Source: Verrucosispora sp. WMMD573
GTDB lineage: Bacteria; Actinomycetota; Actinomycetes; Mycobacteriales; Micromonosporaceae
Length of the DNA: 64,000 nt
Direction: 5' to 3'
Assembly: GCF_027497175.1 (NCBI RefSeq)
Contig: NZ_CP114901.1
Span: forward strand, 1,922,001 to 1,986,000
Of the stretch, positions 31,526 to 39,618 are shown piece after piece. The notes below the pieces were generated by a model. It saw nothing but the letters and a program-made list of their open reading frames with translations, was not told where the DNA came from and did no database searches. Both the position numbers and the translations under genes were made by a program. How positions within the stretch are numbered: position 1 is the first letter of the stretch; each line of letters opens with the position of its first letter.

Positions 31526-33994
31526 TCACTTCTCCAGCACTGCCGCGGTGATCCGGTGCAGGGCGAAGGTGTGCAGCATCTCGGTCCGCTCGTCCTCGGC
31601 GCGCAGGTAGCCCGCGCCGAGCGAGACGGGTCGCACCAGCCGGGACGCGGTTGCCCCGTGCGCGTCGACGTAGCCGACCCAGACCAGCGCCTTGTCGCGT
31701 ACCGCCTGCTGAAGCACGGCCAGGGCGTCGTGGTGACTGTGCGCGGGAACCGGCCCGCCCGGCGTCGCGCCGCGCACCACCGCCGGGGCCCGTCGGGCCG
31801 CCCGCGCCACCGCGTCACCCCGCCGGATCTGCTCCACCACGCCGAGCAGACGCGGCAGCGGCAGACGTGGGGTGGCGAGCGGGTCGAGCGCCCGGGTCGC
31901 CACCGACACCCTGGCCGGTGCCCGTCGGGTCTTCGGCCGGGAGAGCACCGTCGAACCGGTGGCGTCCTCGGCCACCGGGGCGTAGCCGGCCTCCCGCAGC
32001 ACGGTGAGCAGCCGACCGCCCTGGTACGGGGTCACCAGCACGGTCGGCGCGAGGCGGCGCAGCGCCAGCGCCTCCACCCGCCGGTCCGCCAGCACCTCGG
32101 CCAGCAGCGCCTCGTCGTCGCTGCGCAGGTACGCCCCGGCGGAGCCGATGCGCAGCCCGCCGTGCTTGCGGGCCACGTCGTCGACCAGGTAGGTCAATCC
32201 CTGCGGCACCGGTGTGCGGGACCGACGACGGAACAGGTCGTGCAGGTCGTCCGCGGAGTAGCCGGCATCCAGGGCCCGCCGCACACTGCCCGTGGTGATC
32301 CGGTGCACGCTCGCCCCGCCGGCCGACTCCGGCTCGGCGATCACCTCCAACTCGGCGGCGAGCGCCGGCTCCGGCGGCCCGGGCACCACCACGCTCAGGT
32401 CGGCCTGGACGAGGAAGTGGTCCACCGGGGCAGGCAGCAACGTGTCCAGGGCCCGGATCGCGCTGCCGCCGTCCTCGGCGTCGGCCCGCAGCCCGAGCGG
32501 GTCGTCCGTGGCATCGTCCTCGCCCGCCGTCGCCTCGGCCAGCAGCAGCCGTCCGTACGAGGTGAGCGCCCCCAGCCCGGTCACGCCCAGCGTGGCCGCC
32601 TCGGCCAGCACCTCCCGATGCGCGTTCTCCCGGCCACGGCTGCGTCGGGGCGCCCGCCAGTCCAGCAGCGCCAGCACCTCCTCGGCACTGGGCGCGGCGG
32701 CCGGTTCCAGATCCGCGAGCACACCGAGTACCGCCCGCCGGGCGGCCGGGGCGCCGGCCCGTTCCGCCTCCGCCGAGAGCACCGTGATCGGCCGGTCCCG
32801 GTCGTCGCGCTGCCCGACCAGCCCGACCTGCCGGGTCATGGTCAGCCAGGCCCGGGCCAGCTGCTCCCAGCGCTGTGCCAGCGAACCAGCCCGCCACAGC
32901 TCGTACCCGGCCGTGGGCAGCACCTGCTGGTCGGCGCCGTATCGACCGGCGGCACCGGGCAGCTCCATCTCACCGGTCAGCCCGGCCGCGTACGCCACTT
33001 CCAGCAGCAGTGCGGCGGTCGACTCGTCCAGCCCGGTGGCCCGCGCCAGCCGGCGCAGGTCACGTACGCCGATCCCACCGGACCGCAGCACCGGCGCCGG
33101 CTCAGCGACCAACTGCTCCAGCAGCGCCTCGGTGTGGCGTACCACCTCCATGGTCTGCCCGGCTCCGGCGGAGTCGGCGGCCTTCGGCTCGCGCGGCGTC
33201 GCGGCCACCGGGGGCGGACTGCTGCTCAACGGGCCCAGCGGACCGGTCTCACGGCGCAGCAGCAACCCGATCTCCCGGGGCAGCTCGACCATGCCGGTGG
33301 TGCCACCCTTGCCACCGGAGACCCGCACCAGCAGCCGGTGGTCGACCAGCCAGCGCACCGGGGAACCGGTCGGCGCCCCGCCGTTGGTGTCGTCCGGCGG
33401 CAGGTCGTCGTCCGCGCCGACCGCCGGTGCCTGCAACGCGCCGGGCGGCACGCTGCCGACCGGTGGGCCGGCGGCGAGCCGGTCCAGGATCGCCCGGGCC
33501 GACGGCGGCGCGGACAGCAGCGTCCGCCGCAGCTTCGCCGGGTCCGCGCAGAGCGCGGCGGTGCGCGCGTCCAGCTCCGTCGCCGGCCGACCGAGCCCCG
33601 CAGGGTACGGAGAGATCTCGTCGATGCCGCCGACGAGGTGCAGGGCGTGGTCGGGGCCGTACAGCAGGAACCGGGCCCGCAGCCGGTCGACGGCGGCCCG
33701 GACGGCGGTGGGGGCGGGTGGATTCGGGCCGGTGGTGGCCAGGGCCAGCACCCCGTCGACCGAGGTGGTGCCGTCGGCCGGGTCACGGGTCAACCGGGCG
33801 GCATCCATGATCTGAAGCGTGAACTGGTCCAGCCCGTCCAACGCGCGCGACACCGAGACGCGGGACTGTGCCCGGATGGCGAGGGCGGCCACGTCGGCGG
33901 GGACCGGTACGACGAGGTCGGGCCGGAGCTGAAGGAGCGCGGCGAGGGACTCGTCGGGCAGCGACCGCAGGTGGTCGGCGAGTGAGGTGCTCAT
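31526..33994 (-). CDS. Helicase-associated (Helicase_C_3) protein paired with XPB
   Basis: The 822-residue protein matches the actinobacterial partner of XPB. It has an N-terminal region starting SLADHLRSLPDESLAALLQLRPDL (in two parts), the central XPB/Ssl2-like helicase-associated domain (about 480-640, DHFLVQADLSVVVPGP), and a C-terminal WYL-like segment (about 755-822) ending HTFALHRITAAVLEK. It lacks Walker motifs, so it is not itself a helicase. It probably binds DNA or ligand and modulates XPB. A TAGCGT box lies 9 nt upstream of the ATG, so the leader is at most a few bases. Confidence 0.82.
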   Translation of the reverse strand: MSTSLADHLRSLPDESLAALLQLRPDLVVPVPADVAALAIRAQSRVSVSRALDGLDQFTLQIMDAARLTRDPADGTTSVDGVLALATTGPNPPAPTAVRAAVDRLRARFLLYGPDHALHLVGGIDEISPYPAGLGRPATELDARTAALCADPAKLRRTLLSAPPSARAILDRLAAGPPVGSVPPGALQAPAVGADDDLPPDDTNGGAPTGSPVRWLVDHRLLVRVSGGKGGTTGMVELPREIGLLLRRETGPLGPLSSSPPPVAATPREPKAADSAGAGQTMEVVRHTEALLEQLVAEPAPVLRSGGIGVRDLRRLARATGLDESTAALLLEVAYAAGLTGEMELPGAAGRYGADQQVLPTAGYELWRAGSLAQRWEQLARAWLTMTRQVGLVGQRDDRDRPITVLSAEAERAGAPAARRAVLGVLADLEPAAAPSAEEVLALLDWRAPRRSRGRENAHREVLAEAATLGVTGLGALTSYGRLLLAEATAGEDDATDDPLGLRADAEDGGSAIRALDTLLPAPVDHFLVQADLSVVVPGPPEPALAAELEVIAEPESAGGASVHRITTGSVRRALDAGYSADDLHDLFRRRSRTPVPQGLTYLVDDVARKHGGLRIGSAGAYLRSDDEALLAEVLADRRVEALALRRLAPTVLVTPYQGGRLLTVLREAGYAPVAEDATGSTVLSRPKTRRAPARVSVATRALDPLATPRLPLPRLLGVVEQIRRGDAVARAARRAPAVVRGATPGGPVPAHSHHDALAVLQQAVRDKALVWVGYVDAHGATASRLVRPVSLGAGYLRAEDERTEMLHTFALHRITAAVLEK

Positions 33995-34077
33995 CGTCGT
34001 TCCACGCTAGCCCGGTCGGGGCCACTCCCGCCCATCGGACGACCCGGCCGGTCCGGCTGGCCGGGTAGCTTTCCAGG

Positions 34078-34701
34078 ATGCCCCCGTTGACCGTTGGCTT
34101 CGACCTCGACATGACCCTCGTCGACTCGCGTCCCGGTATCGCCGCGACCTATCGCGCGCTCACCGAGCGGACCGGGGTACCCGTCGACGCCGACGCCGCC
34201 GTGTCCCGGCTCGGCCCGCCGCTGCGTACCGAGATCGCCCGCTGGTTTCCACCGGATCAGGTCGAGGAGGCGGTGAGCATCTTCCGCGAGCTGTATCCGG
34301 CCTACGCGGTCACGCCGACCGTGCCGCTGCCCGGCGCGGCGGCGGCCCTCGATGCGATTCGCGACCGGGGCGGCCGGGTGTTGGTGGTCACTTCCAAGAT
34401 CGGCCGGCTGGCCCGGCTGCACCTGGACCATCTGGGGCTGGTCGTGGACGAGCTGGCCGGCGACCTGTTCGCTGAGCAGAAGGCGACCGCGTTGCGGGCG
34501 CACGGGGCGACCCACTACGTCGGCGACCACGTGGCGGACATGGTGGCCGCTGGTGCGGCCGGGGTGCCCGGCATCGCGGTGGCCTCGGGCCCGTGTACGG
34601 CCGACGAGCTGCGGGCCGCCGGGGCGGCGGCGGTGCTGGCGGATCTCACCGGATTCCCGGCGGCGCTCGACGGGATGATCCGGCTAGCCTTGAGGCAGTA
34701 G
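34078..34701 (+). CDS. HAD family hydrolase (phosphoglycolate-phosphatase-like)
   Basis: The 207-residue enzyme has nucleophile motif VGFDLDMTLVDSRPG (D9, D11), motif II LVVTSKIGRLARLHL and motif IV VGDHVADMVAAGAAG. The substrate is unknown. The ATG at 34078 follows a TAGCTT box (34066-34071) by 6 nt without a ribosome binding site, so the mRNA is probably leaderless. It is divergent from the helicase-associated gene across 83 bp and lies 28 bp before the cold-shock gene, possibly in one operon. Confidence 0.85.
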   Translation: MPPLTVGFDLDMTLVDSRPGIAATYRALTERTGVPVDADAAVSRLGPPLRTEIARWFPPDQVEEAVSIFRELYPAYAVTPTVPLPGAAAALDAIRDRGGRVLVVTSKIGRLARLHLDHLGLVVDELAGDLFAEQKATALRAHGATHYVGDHVADMVAAGAAGVPGIAVASGPCTADELRAAGAAAVLADLTGFPAALDGMIRLALRQ

Positions 34702-34729
34702 ACGGTTCAAGCGAAGCAGAGGTTCTCAG

Positions 34730-35116
34730 GTGCCTACGGGTCGAGTGAAGTGGTACGACGCGACCAAGGGATACGGGTTCGTCACCAGTGACGAGGGTGG
34801 CGACGTGTTCCTGCCGAAGGCCGCGCTACCCGCCGGTGTCACCGATCTCAAGGGCGGCCAGCGGGTCGACTTCAGCGTGGTGGACAGCCGGCGGGGTGCG
34901 CAGGCGATGGGGGTGAAGCTGCTGGACGCGCCGCCGTCGGTGGCGGAACTGCGCCGACGCCCCGCCGAGGAGCTGCACGGCCTGGTCGAAGACATGATCA
35001 AGGTGCTGGAGGCGAAGGTGCAGCCGGACCTGCGCCGGGGCCGCTTCCCGGACCGCAGGACCGCGCAGAAGATCGCTCAGCTGGTCCACGCGGTCGCCCG
35101 CGAGCTGGAGGTCTGA
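34730..35116 (+). CDS. Cold-shock domain protein with C-terminal helical extension
   Basis: The 128-residue protein has an N-terminal cold-shock domain (residues 1-67) with RNP1-like KGYGFVTS and the variant RNP2-like DVFLPKA, in which aromatic residues usual for nucleic-acid stacking are partly replaced. A helical extension follows (about 70-128), common in actinobacterial long CspB-like proteins. It starts at GTG 34730 behind AGAGG. Its last 40 bp overlap the 3' end of convergent mqnD. Confidence 0.85.
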   Translation: MPTGRVKWYDATKGYGFVTSDEGGDVFLPKAALPAGVTDLKGGQRVDFSVVDSRRGAQAMGVKLLDAPPSVAELRRRPAEELHGLVEDMIKVLEAKVQPDLRRGRFPDRRTAQKIAQLVHAVARELEV

Positions 35117-35925
35117 GGCACGAGCCCGGCGTCGGCGGCCCGACCGAGCAGCGCCTCGACGGCAGCGAAACCCGCCTCACCCAGGTCGGCGGTGAACTCG
35201 TTGACGTAGAGGCCGATGTGCCGGTCCACCACGTCGGGCTCCATCTCCTGGGCGTGCGCCAGCACGTACGCCCGGCTGGCCGCCGGATCGTCCCAGGCCC
35301 GCTGGACGGAATCCCGAATCCAGCCAGCGGCCTGCTGCGGGTCGACCACGCCCCGCCGGGCCAGGATGGCACCGAGCGGGATCGGCAGCCCGGTGTCCGA
35401 CTCCCACCACTCGCCCAGGTCGACCAGGGCGGTGAGACCGTGGCGGGGATAAGTGAACCGGGCTTCGTGGATCACCAGCCCGGCGTCGTACCGACCCTCG
35501 GCCACGCCCGGCATGATCTCGTGGAACGGCACCACCTCGATGCGCCGCGGCGTCCGCCCGGCCGCCCAGAGCCGGAACAGCAGGTACGCCGTGGTCCGGT
35601 CACCCGGCACCGCCACTGTGGCATCGGTGAGATCGTCGCGCTCCGGCCCGCCACCGCGGTCGGTGCGGGTGAGCACCAACGGGCCACATCCCCGACCCAA
35701 CGCACCCCCACAGGGCAGCAGGTGGTAATCACCCAGCAGCCACGGCAGCGCCGCGTAACTCACCTTCACCAGGTCGAACGCGCCCCGCTCGGCAGCCGTG
35801 TTGGTGACGTCCACGTCGGCGTACGTCACCTTGACCGGCGGCGCACCGGGCACCTGTCCGTGTACCAGCGCGTGGAAGACGAACGTGTCGTTGGGGCAGG
35901 GCGAGATCGCCAGCGAGAGCGCCAC
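35077..35925 (-). CDS. mqnD: 1,4-dihydroxy-6-naphthoate synthase (MqnD), futalosine pathway
   Basis: The 282-residue protein is a periplasmic-binding-protein-fold enzyme beginning LAISPCPNDTFVFHALVHG, with VSYAALPWLLGDYHLLPCGGALG and the catalytic-region histidine in LVIHEARFTYPRHG. MqnD converts cyclic dehypoxanthinylfutalosine to dihydroxynaphthoate for menaquinone. mqnB lies immediately upstream on the same strand, which supports the pathway. GTG 35925 follows a TACGGT box (plus ACCGTA, 35932-35937) by 6 nt: leaderless. The 3' end overlaps the cold-shock gene by 40 bp. Confidence 0.92.
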   Translation of the reverse strand: MALSLAISPCPNDTFVFHALVHGQVPGAPPVKVTYADVDVTNTAAERGAFDLVKVSYAALPWLLGDYHLLPCGGALGRGCGPLVLTRTDRGGGPERDDLTDATVAVPGDRTTAYLLFRLWAAGRTPRRIEVVPFHEIMPGVAEGRYDAGLVIHEARFTYPRHGLTALVDLGEWWESDTGLPIPLGAILARRGVVDPQQAAGWIRDSVQRAWDDPAASRAYVLAHAQEMEPDVVDRHIGLYVNEFTADLGEAGFAAVEALLGRAADAGLVPQTSSSRATAWTS

Positions 35926-35980
35926 ACCCCCACCGTAACCCCGCCGACCCGACCCGCTGCCAGCGCGGCAGCGCCCCCAC

Positions 35981-36062
35981 CCAAGATCCGGGCAACTTCC
36001 CGGATCTTGCTGCCTGAACTCGGCCAGAATCAGCAACATCGCCGAAGTTGCGCGGATCTTGG
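35981..36062. repeat. Extended family B repeat with an internal hairpin
   Basis: Thirty-two-nt arms at 35981-36012 and 36031-36062 match at 27 positions after reversal. The left arm itself folds: AAGATCCGGG (35983-35992) pairs perfectly with CCCGGATCTT (35999-36008) around CAACTT. It lies between mqnB and mqnD on the minus strand and may end mqnB transcription before the separate mqnD promoter. Confidence 0.8.
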
Positions 36063-36077
36063 GATGGGGTTGGCGGG

Positions 36078-36728
36078 TCAGCGTAGGGCGGACGCGGCGG
36101 CGGTGAGGGCGGTGAGGGCGTCGCGCATGCGCCACCCGTCGCGGTCGCGGGGGCCGATCGGGTTCGAGATGGTACGCAGCTCCGCGAAGGGCACGCCGGC
36201 CTGGCTGGCGGCGACCGCCACGCCGTACCCCTCCATGGCCTCGGCCACCGCCTCCGGGTGACGCCGGACCAGCTCCTCCGTGCTGGCGGCGGTGCCGGTC
36301 ACGGTGCTGACGGTCAGCACCGGTCCCACGATCGCGGCCGGCAGCGCCGTGCGCAGGCCGGTAAGCAGTGTCGGGTCGACGTCGACGGCGGTGCCGCCGC
36401 CGAGCAGTTCGGCCGGCATGCCGAGTTCGTCGATCGGAAGGAAACCGTCGGGAGACTCCGCGCCCAGGTCGGCGGCGACGGCCCGGGTGCCGAGCACGGT
36501 GTCACCGACCGCGACCCGGCCGGCGAAGCCGCCAGCGACCCCCGCACTTACCACTGCCCGGTACGGGCGGCCGGCCATCTCGGCGAGCGCCAGCAACCGG
36601 GCGGTCGCCGCACCGGCGACCGCCGGGCCCACCCCTACCGGCAGCACCGCCACGGCCGGGTCGGCGAGGCCGGCCTGGATGGCTTCCGCCTCGGCGGGAA
36701 CCGCGGTCACCACCAGCAGACCGCTCAC
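36078..36728 (-). CDS. mqnB: Futalosine hydrolase (MqnB)
   Basis: The 216-residue protein is a nucleoside phosphorylase-fold hydrolase with LLVVTAVPAEAEAI at the N-terminus, VVSAGVAGGFAGRVAVGD and the substrate-binding EAMEGYGVAVAA. It removes hypoxanthine from futalosine. It is co-translated with the MFS gene upstream (GTGA overlap at 36725-36728). mqnD follows on the same strand after a family B repeat. Confidence 0.9.
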   Translation of the reverse strand: MSGLLVVTAVPAEAEAIQAGLADPAVAVLPVGVGPAVAGAATARLLALAEMAGRPYRAVVSAGVAGGFAGRVAVGDTVLGTRAVAADLGAESPDGFLPIDELGMPAELLGGGTAVDVDPTLLTGLRTALPAAIVGPVLTVSTVTGTAASTEELVRRHPEAVAEAMEGYGVAVAASQAGVPFAELRTISNPIGPRDRDGWRMRDALTALTAAASALR

Positions 36729-38341
36729 GTGAGCGAGCCCGGTGAGCTGCGCCGCGTCTCATCGTCGCCACCACCGGAACCGGTGATCGTCGAGGACGGG
36801 CGATAGATGTGGAAGCCCGGCGGCGCCATACCCGGCTCGTCGGGACCACGTCCGCCCTGGAAGGGGGCCGGCGACGTGGGGGTGGGCTCGGCGTGCTCCG
36901 ACTCGTCGGTGTGCTCCGACTCGGCCTGCTTCTCGGCGGCCAGCTCGTCGTCGGTCAGTGGCCGTCCGTGCAGCTTCTCGGCCCGGAGCCGCCGGGCCAT
37001 CACCAGACCCCGGGCGGCGGCGAGGGCACCGACACCGGCGGCGACGGCGATGCCGATCCGGCCGTCGAAGGGTACGAGCCCCAGCCCGCCACCGGCGACG
37101 AAGGCGAGCATCAGCACCGTCTCGGAGTGGGCGAAGGAACTGGCCCGCAACCGCTCCGGGATGCGTTCCTGGATCGAGGCGTCCACGGCCAGCTTGGCGA
37201 TGCCGCTCATCATCGCGGTGACCACGCAGAGCAGGGCGACCATCGGCAGCGAGAAGCTCAGCACGGTGAGTACGCCCACCCCGGCGACGATCACCATGCC
37301 GCTGGACTGGAGAGCGGCCGGGCGGTGGATGCGCAACCGGGTACCGATCGCGGTGGCCAGGAAGGTGCCGACTGCCAGTGCGCCGCCGACCAGGCCGAGC
37401 GATCCCTCGTCCCCCAGATCACGCCCGAACATCACGGTGGTCAGGTCGCCTGCCTTGATGGTGAAGGCGAGGAAGAGCAGCAGGAAACCGTAGACCGCGC
37501 GCAGCGTGGCCGCACCGACCAGGGTCGAGATCACCAGTCGTCCGGCGGGTCTGCCCCGGCCCAGCGGCCGTTCGTCAGTGCCTCGACGTAGCGCCCGCAG
37601 TGGTCGCGGTACCCGTTCCGGCGGTTCGGAGTCCGCCTTCGGTGGCAGCCGGAGGGCGATCACCATGCCGACCAGGAAGATCACTGACGCGACCCGCAAC
37701 GGCCACTGCGGTCCGAACCAGAACGCGGCCAGGCCGATCGGAGCGACCAGGGCGCCCGCGACCGTGCCGTAGACGCTGGCCCGGGCACCGACCTGGGAGA
37801 GGCCGAGCCCTTCGGGCAGCAGCCGGGGTACGGCTGCGGAACGCGCCACCCCGTACGCCCGGGAGAGCGCCAGCACGCCGAAGGCCGCCGGATAGAGCCC
37901 GAAGCCGTGGATGTAGTCGGAGATCAGCCAGGCCAGGAACGCCCGGCCCAACATCGTCGTGGCCAGGGCGTAGCGACGGCCGTGCCGGAAGTGGTCGAGT
38001 AGCGGCCCGACCACGGGTGCGAGCATGGCGAAGGGCACCATGGTCACCAGCAGGTAGAGCGCGACCTTGCTCCGCGCCTCGCCGAGCGGCACGTTGAAGA
38101 AGATCGTCCCGGCCAGTCCGATGGCGATAAGCGTGTCACCGGCACAGGAGATCGCGTGCAGGTCGAACAGACGGACCATGCCCGTCTCCCCGCCGGCGCC
38201 CCGGGCCCGGGCCCGCGCGGCGCTGCGGGTCATCCAGCGGCCGCTGGTCAGGGAGCCGCGCAGCATCAGCCGGGTGGCGCGGATGCCGGTGCCGACGGTC
38301 CGCCCGAGGAGGGACCGCTCAGAGCGGGAGAACAGCGGCAT
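36725..38341 (-). CDS. MFS transporter upstream of mqnB
   Basis: The 538-residue transporter has about 12 membrane helices between residues 65 and 455, a long basic N-terminal region, and an acidic, disordered C-terminus of about 80 residues (many E, S, P). LYLLVTMVPFAMLAPVVGPLLD fits the helix 2-3 region of MFS proteins when read in two parts. Its coupling to mqnB suggests a link to futalosine or menaquinone intermediates, but this is inference from position. The ATG at 38341 has an AGGATGGG site. Confidence 0.75.
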   Translation of the reverse strand: MPLFSRSERSLLGRTVGTGIRATRLMLRGSLTSGRWMTRSAARARARGAGGETGMVRLFDLHAISCAGDTLIAIGLAGTIFFNVPLGEARSKVALYLLVTMVPFAMLAPVVGPLLDHFRHGRRYALATTMLGRAFLAWLISDYIHGFGLYPAAFGVLALSRAYGVARSAAVPRLLPEGLGLSQVGARASVYGTVAGALVAPIGLAAFWFGPQWPLRVASVIFLVGMVIALRLPPKADSEPPERVPRPLRALRRGTDERPLGRGRPAGRLVISTLVGAATLRAVYGFLLLFLAFTIKAGDLTTVMFGRDLGDEGSLGLVGGALAVGTFLATAIGTRLRIHRPAALQSSGMVIVAGVGVLTVLSFSLPMVALLCVVTAMMSGIAKLAVDASIQERIPERLRASSFAHSETVLMLAFVAGGGLGLVPFDGRIGIAVAAGVGALAAARGLVMARRLRAEKLHGRPLTDDELAAEKQAESEHTDESEHAEPTPTSPAPFQGGRGPDEPGMAPPGFHIYRPSSTITGSGGGDDETRRSSPGSLT

Positions 38342-38446
38342 GGCACCCATCCTGGCCCATCGGCCGGGGCAATGCTGCGCCACCGCCGGAGAACACCTCT
38401 GGGGAGTGCCTCACAGTTCACCCACCCGATGGGGAACAATGGTCGG

Positions 38447-39265
38447 GTGACCAGGCCCGCTTCCGCCCGTGCCGCCCGTCTCGACCAGGTCTGCGCCGCC
38501 GCCGTCGAGGTGGCGCGCGCCGGCATCACCGAGGTGGGCCCCGACGACGTCGGCGACCACCTCCAGGCCGTCGCTGAGGGCGACCGGCTCGTCACGCACT
38601 ACTTCGAGTGTCGGCTGGCCGGCTATCGCGGCTGGCGGTGGGCGGTGACCGTGACCCGGGTGCCGCGCAGCCGTACGGTGACTCTCTGCGAGACGGTCCT
38701 GCTGCCCGGGCCGGACGCGTTGCTCGCGCCCGGCTGGCTGCCGTGGCAGGAGCGGCTCAAGCCCGGCGACCTGGGTCCCGGCGACCTGCTGCCGACCCCG
38801 TCGGACGACGAGCGACTCCAGCCCGGCTACCTCCTCTCCGACGATCCGGCGGTCGAGGAGACCGCCTGGGAGCTGGGGCTGGGCCGGCCCCGGGTGATGT
38901 CGCGGGAGGGTCGGATCGAGACGGCCCAGCGCTGGTACGACGGCGATCACGGCCCCTCGGCGCCGATCTCCGCCTCCGCGCCCGCCGCCGCGCGCTGCGG
39001 CACCTGCGGCTTCTACCTGCCGCTCGCGGGCAAGCTGCGGCAGTGCTTCGGTGTCTGTGGCAACTTCTACGCACCGGACGACGGCCGGGTGGTCAGCGCC
39101 GACCACGGCTGCGGCGCCCACTCGGAGACGCTTGTCGAGGCCGACACGGCGGTCGACGAGATGCCCACCGTCTACGACGACAGCGCGGTGGAGCCGATGG
39201 CGGTCAGCCGCGCCGCCGGGTCCGTGGAGAGCGGCGAGCCGGCGGAACCGTACGGGCACTCCTGA
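38447..39265 (+). CDS. DUF3027 protein
   Basis: The 272-residue protein matches DUF3027, an actinobacterial family. It begins ARAARLDQVCAAAVEVARAG and has GYRGWRWAVTVTRVPRSRTVT and a cysteine-rich end (CGTCGFYLPLAGKLRQCFG in part, then VCGNFYAPDDGRVV and HGCGAHSE) with five cysteines and histidines, a possible metal site. The function is unknown. GTG 38447 was chosen from domain start; AACAAT six bases upstream is a weak variant of the leaderless -10 pattern. Confidence 0.8.
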   Translation: MTRPASARAARLDQVCAAAVEVARAGITEVGPDDVGDHLQAVAEGDRLVTHYFECRLAGYRGWRWAVTVTRVPRSRTVTLCETVLLPGPDALLAPGWLPWQERLKPGDLGPGDLLPTPSDDERLQPGYLLSDDPAVEETAWELGLGRPRVMSREGRIETAQRWYDGDHGPSAPISASAPAAARCGTCGFYLPLAGKLRQCFGVCGNFYAPDDGRVVSADHGCGAHSETLVEADTAVDEMPTVYDDSAVEPMAVSRAAGSVESGEPAEPYGHS

Positions 39266-39286
39266 CCGGGGCCGCCCGCCGTCGGG

Positions 39287-39529
39287 TCAACCTGCGGCGC
39301 GACGGCGGCGACGGTTGGCGTCGTGCCGCATCATCACCGCCAGACCGGGGAAGCCCCACAGGAATCCGGCCAGGCAGATCCAGAGCCAGTTCTCGTGGCC
39401 GCTGGCGACCAACCGGTCGCGGAAGATCAGCAGCACCAGCCCGGCGACGGTCCAGGCCGCCATCCCGGCGAGGGCGAACGGCACCATCGGCGGGTCGAGC
39501 GGCTCGGGGCGGGGTGGCGGGGTCGGCAC
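39287..39529 (-). CDS. DUF2530 small membrane protein
   Basis: The 80-residue protein has a proline-rich start, two membrane helices (VPFALAGMAAWTVAGLVLLIF in part, and WLWICLAGFLWGFPGLAVM) and a basic end RRRRRAAG. It fits DUF2530. The GTG at 39529 is preceded on the minus strand by TACGCT (plus AGCGTA, 39536-39541) with 6 nt between, so it is probably leaderless; this start gives a shorter protein than upstream ATG codons. It converges on DUF3027 with 21 bp between stops. Confidence 0.72.
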   Translation of the reverse strand: MPTPPPRPEPLDPPMVPFALAGMAAWTVAGLVLLIFRDRLVASGHENWLWICLAGFLWGFPGLAVMMRHDANRRRRRAAG

Positions 39530-39618
39530 CCGGCCAGCGTACGTGACCCTGCTTCCCGACAGGCCGGCCATCTGCGACGATGCGCGCGACAACCCGATGA
39601 TCCGCTGTGAGGTTCCTG

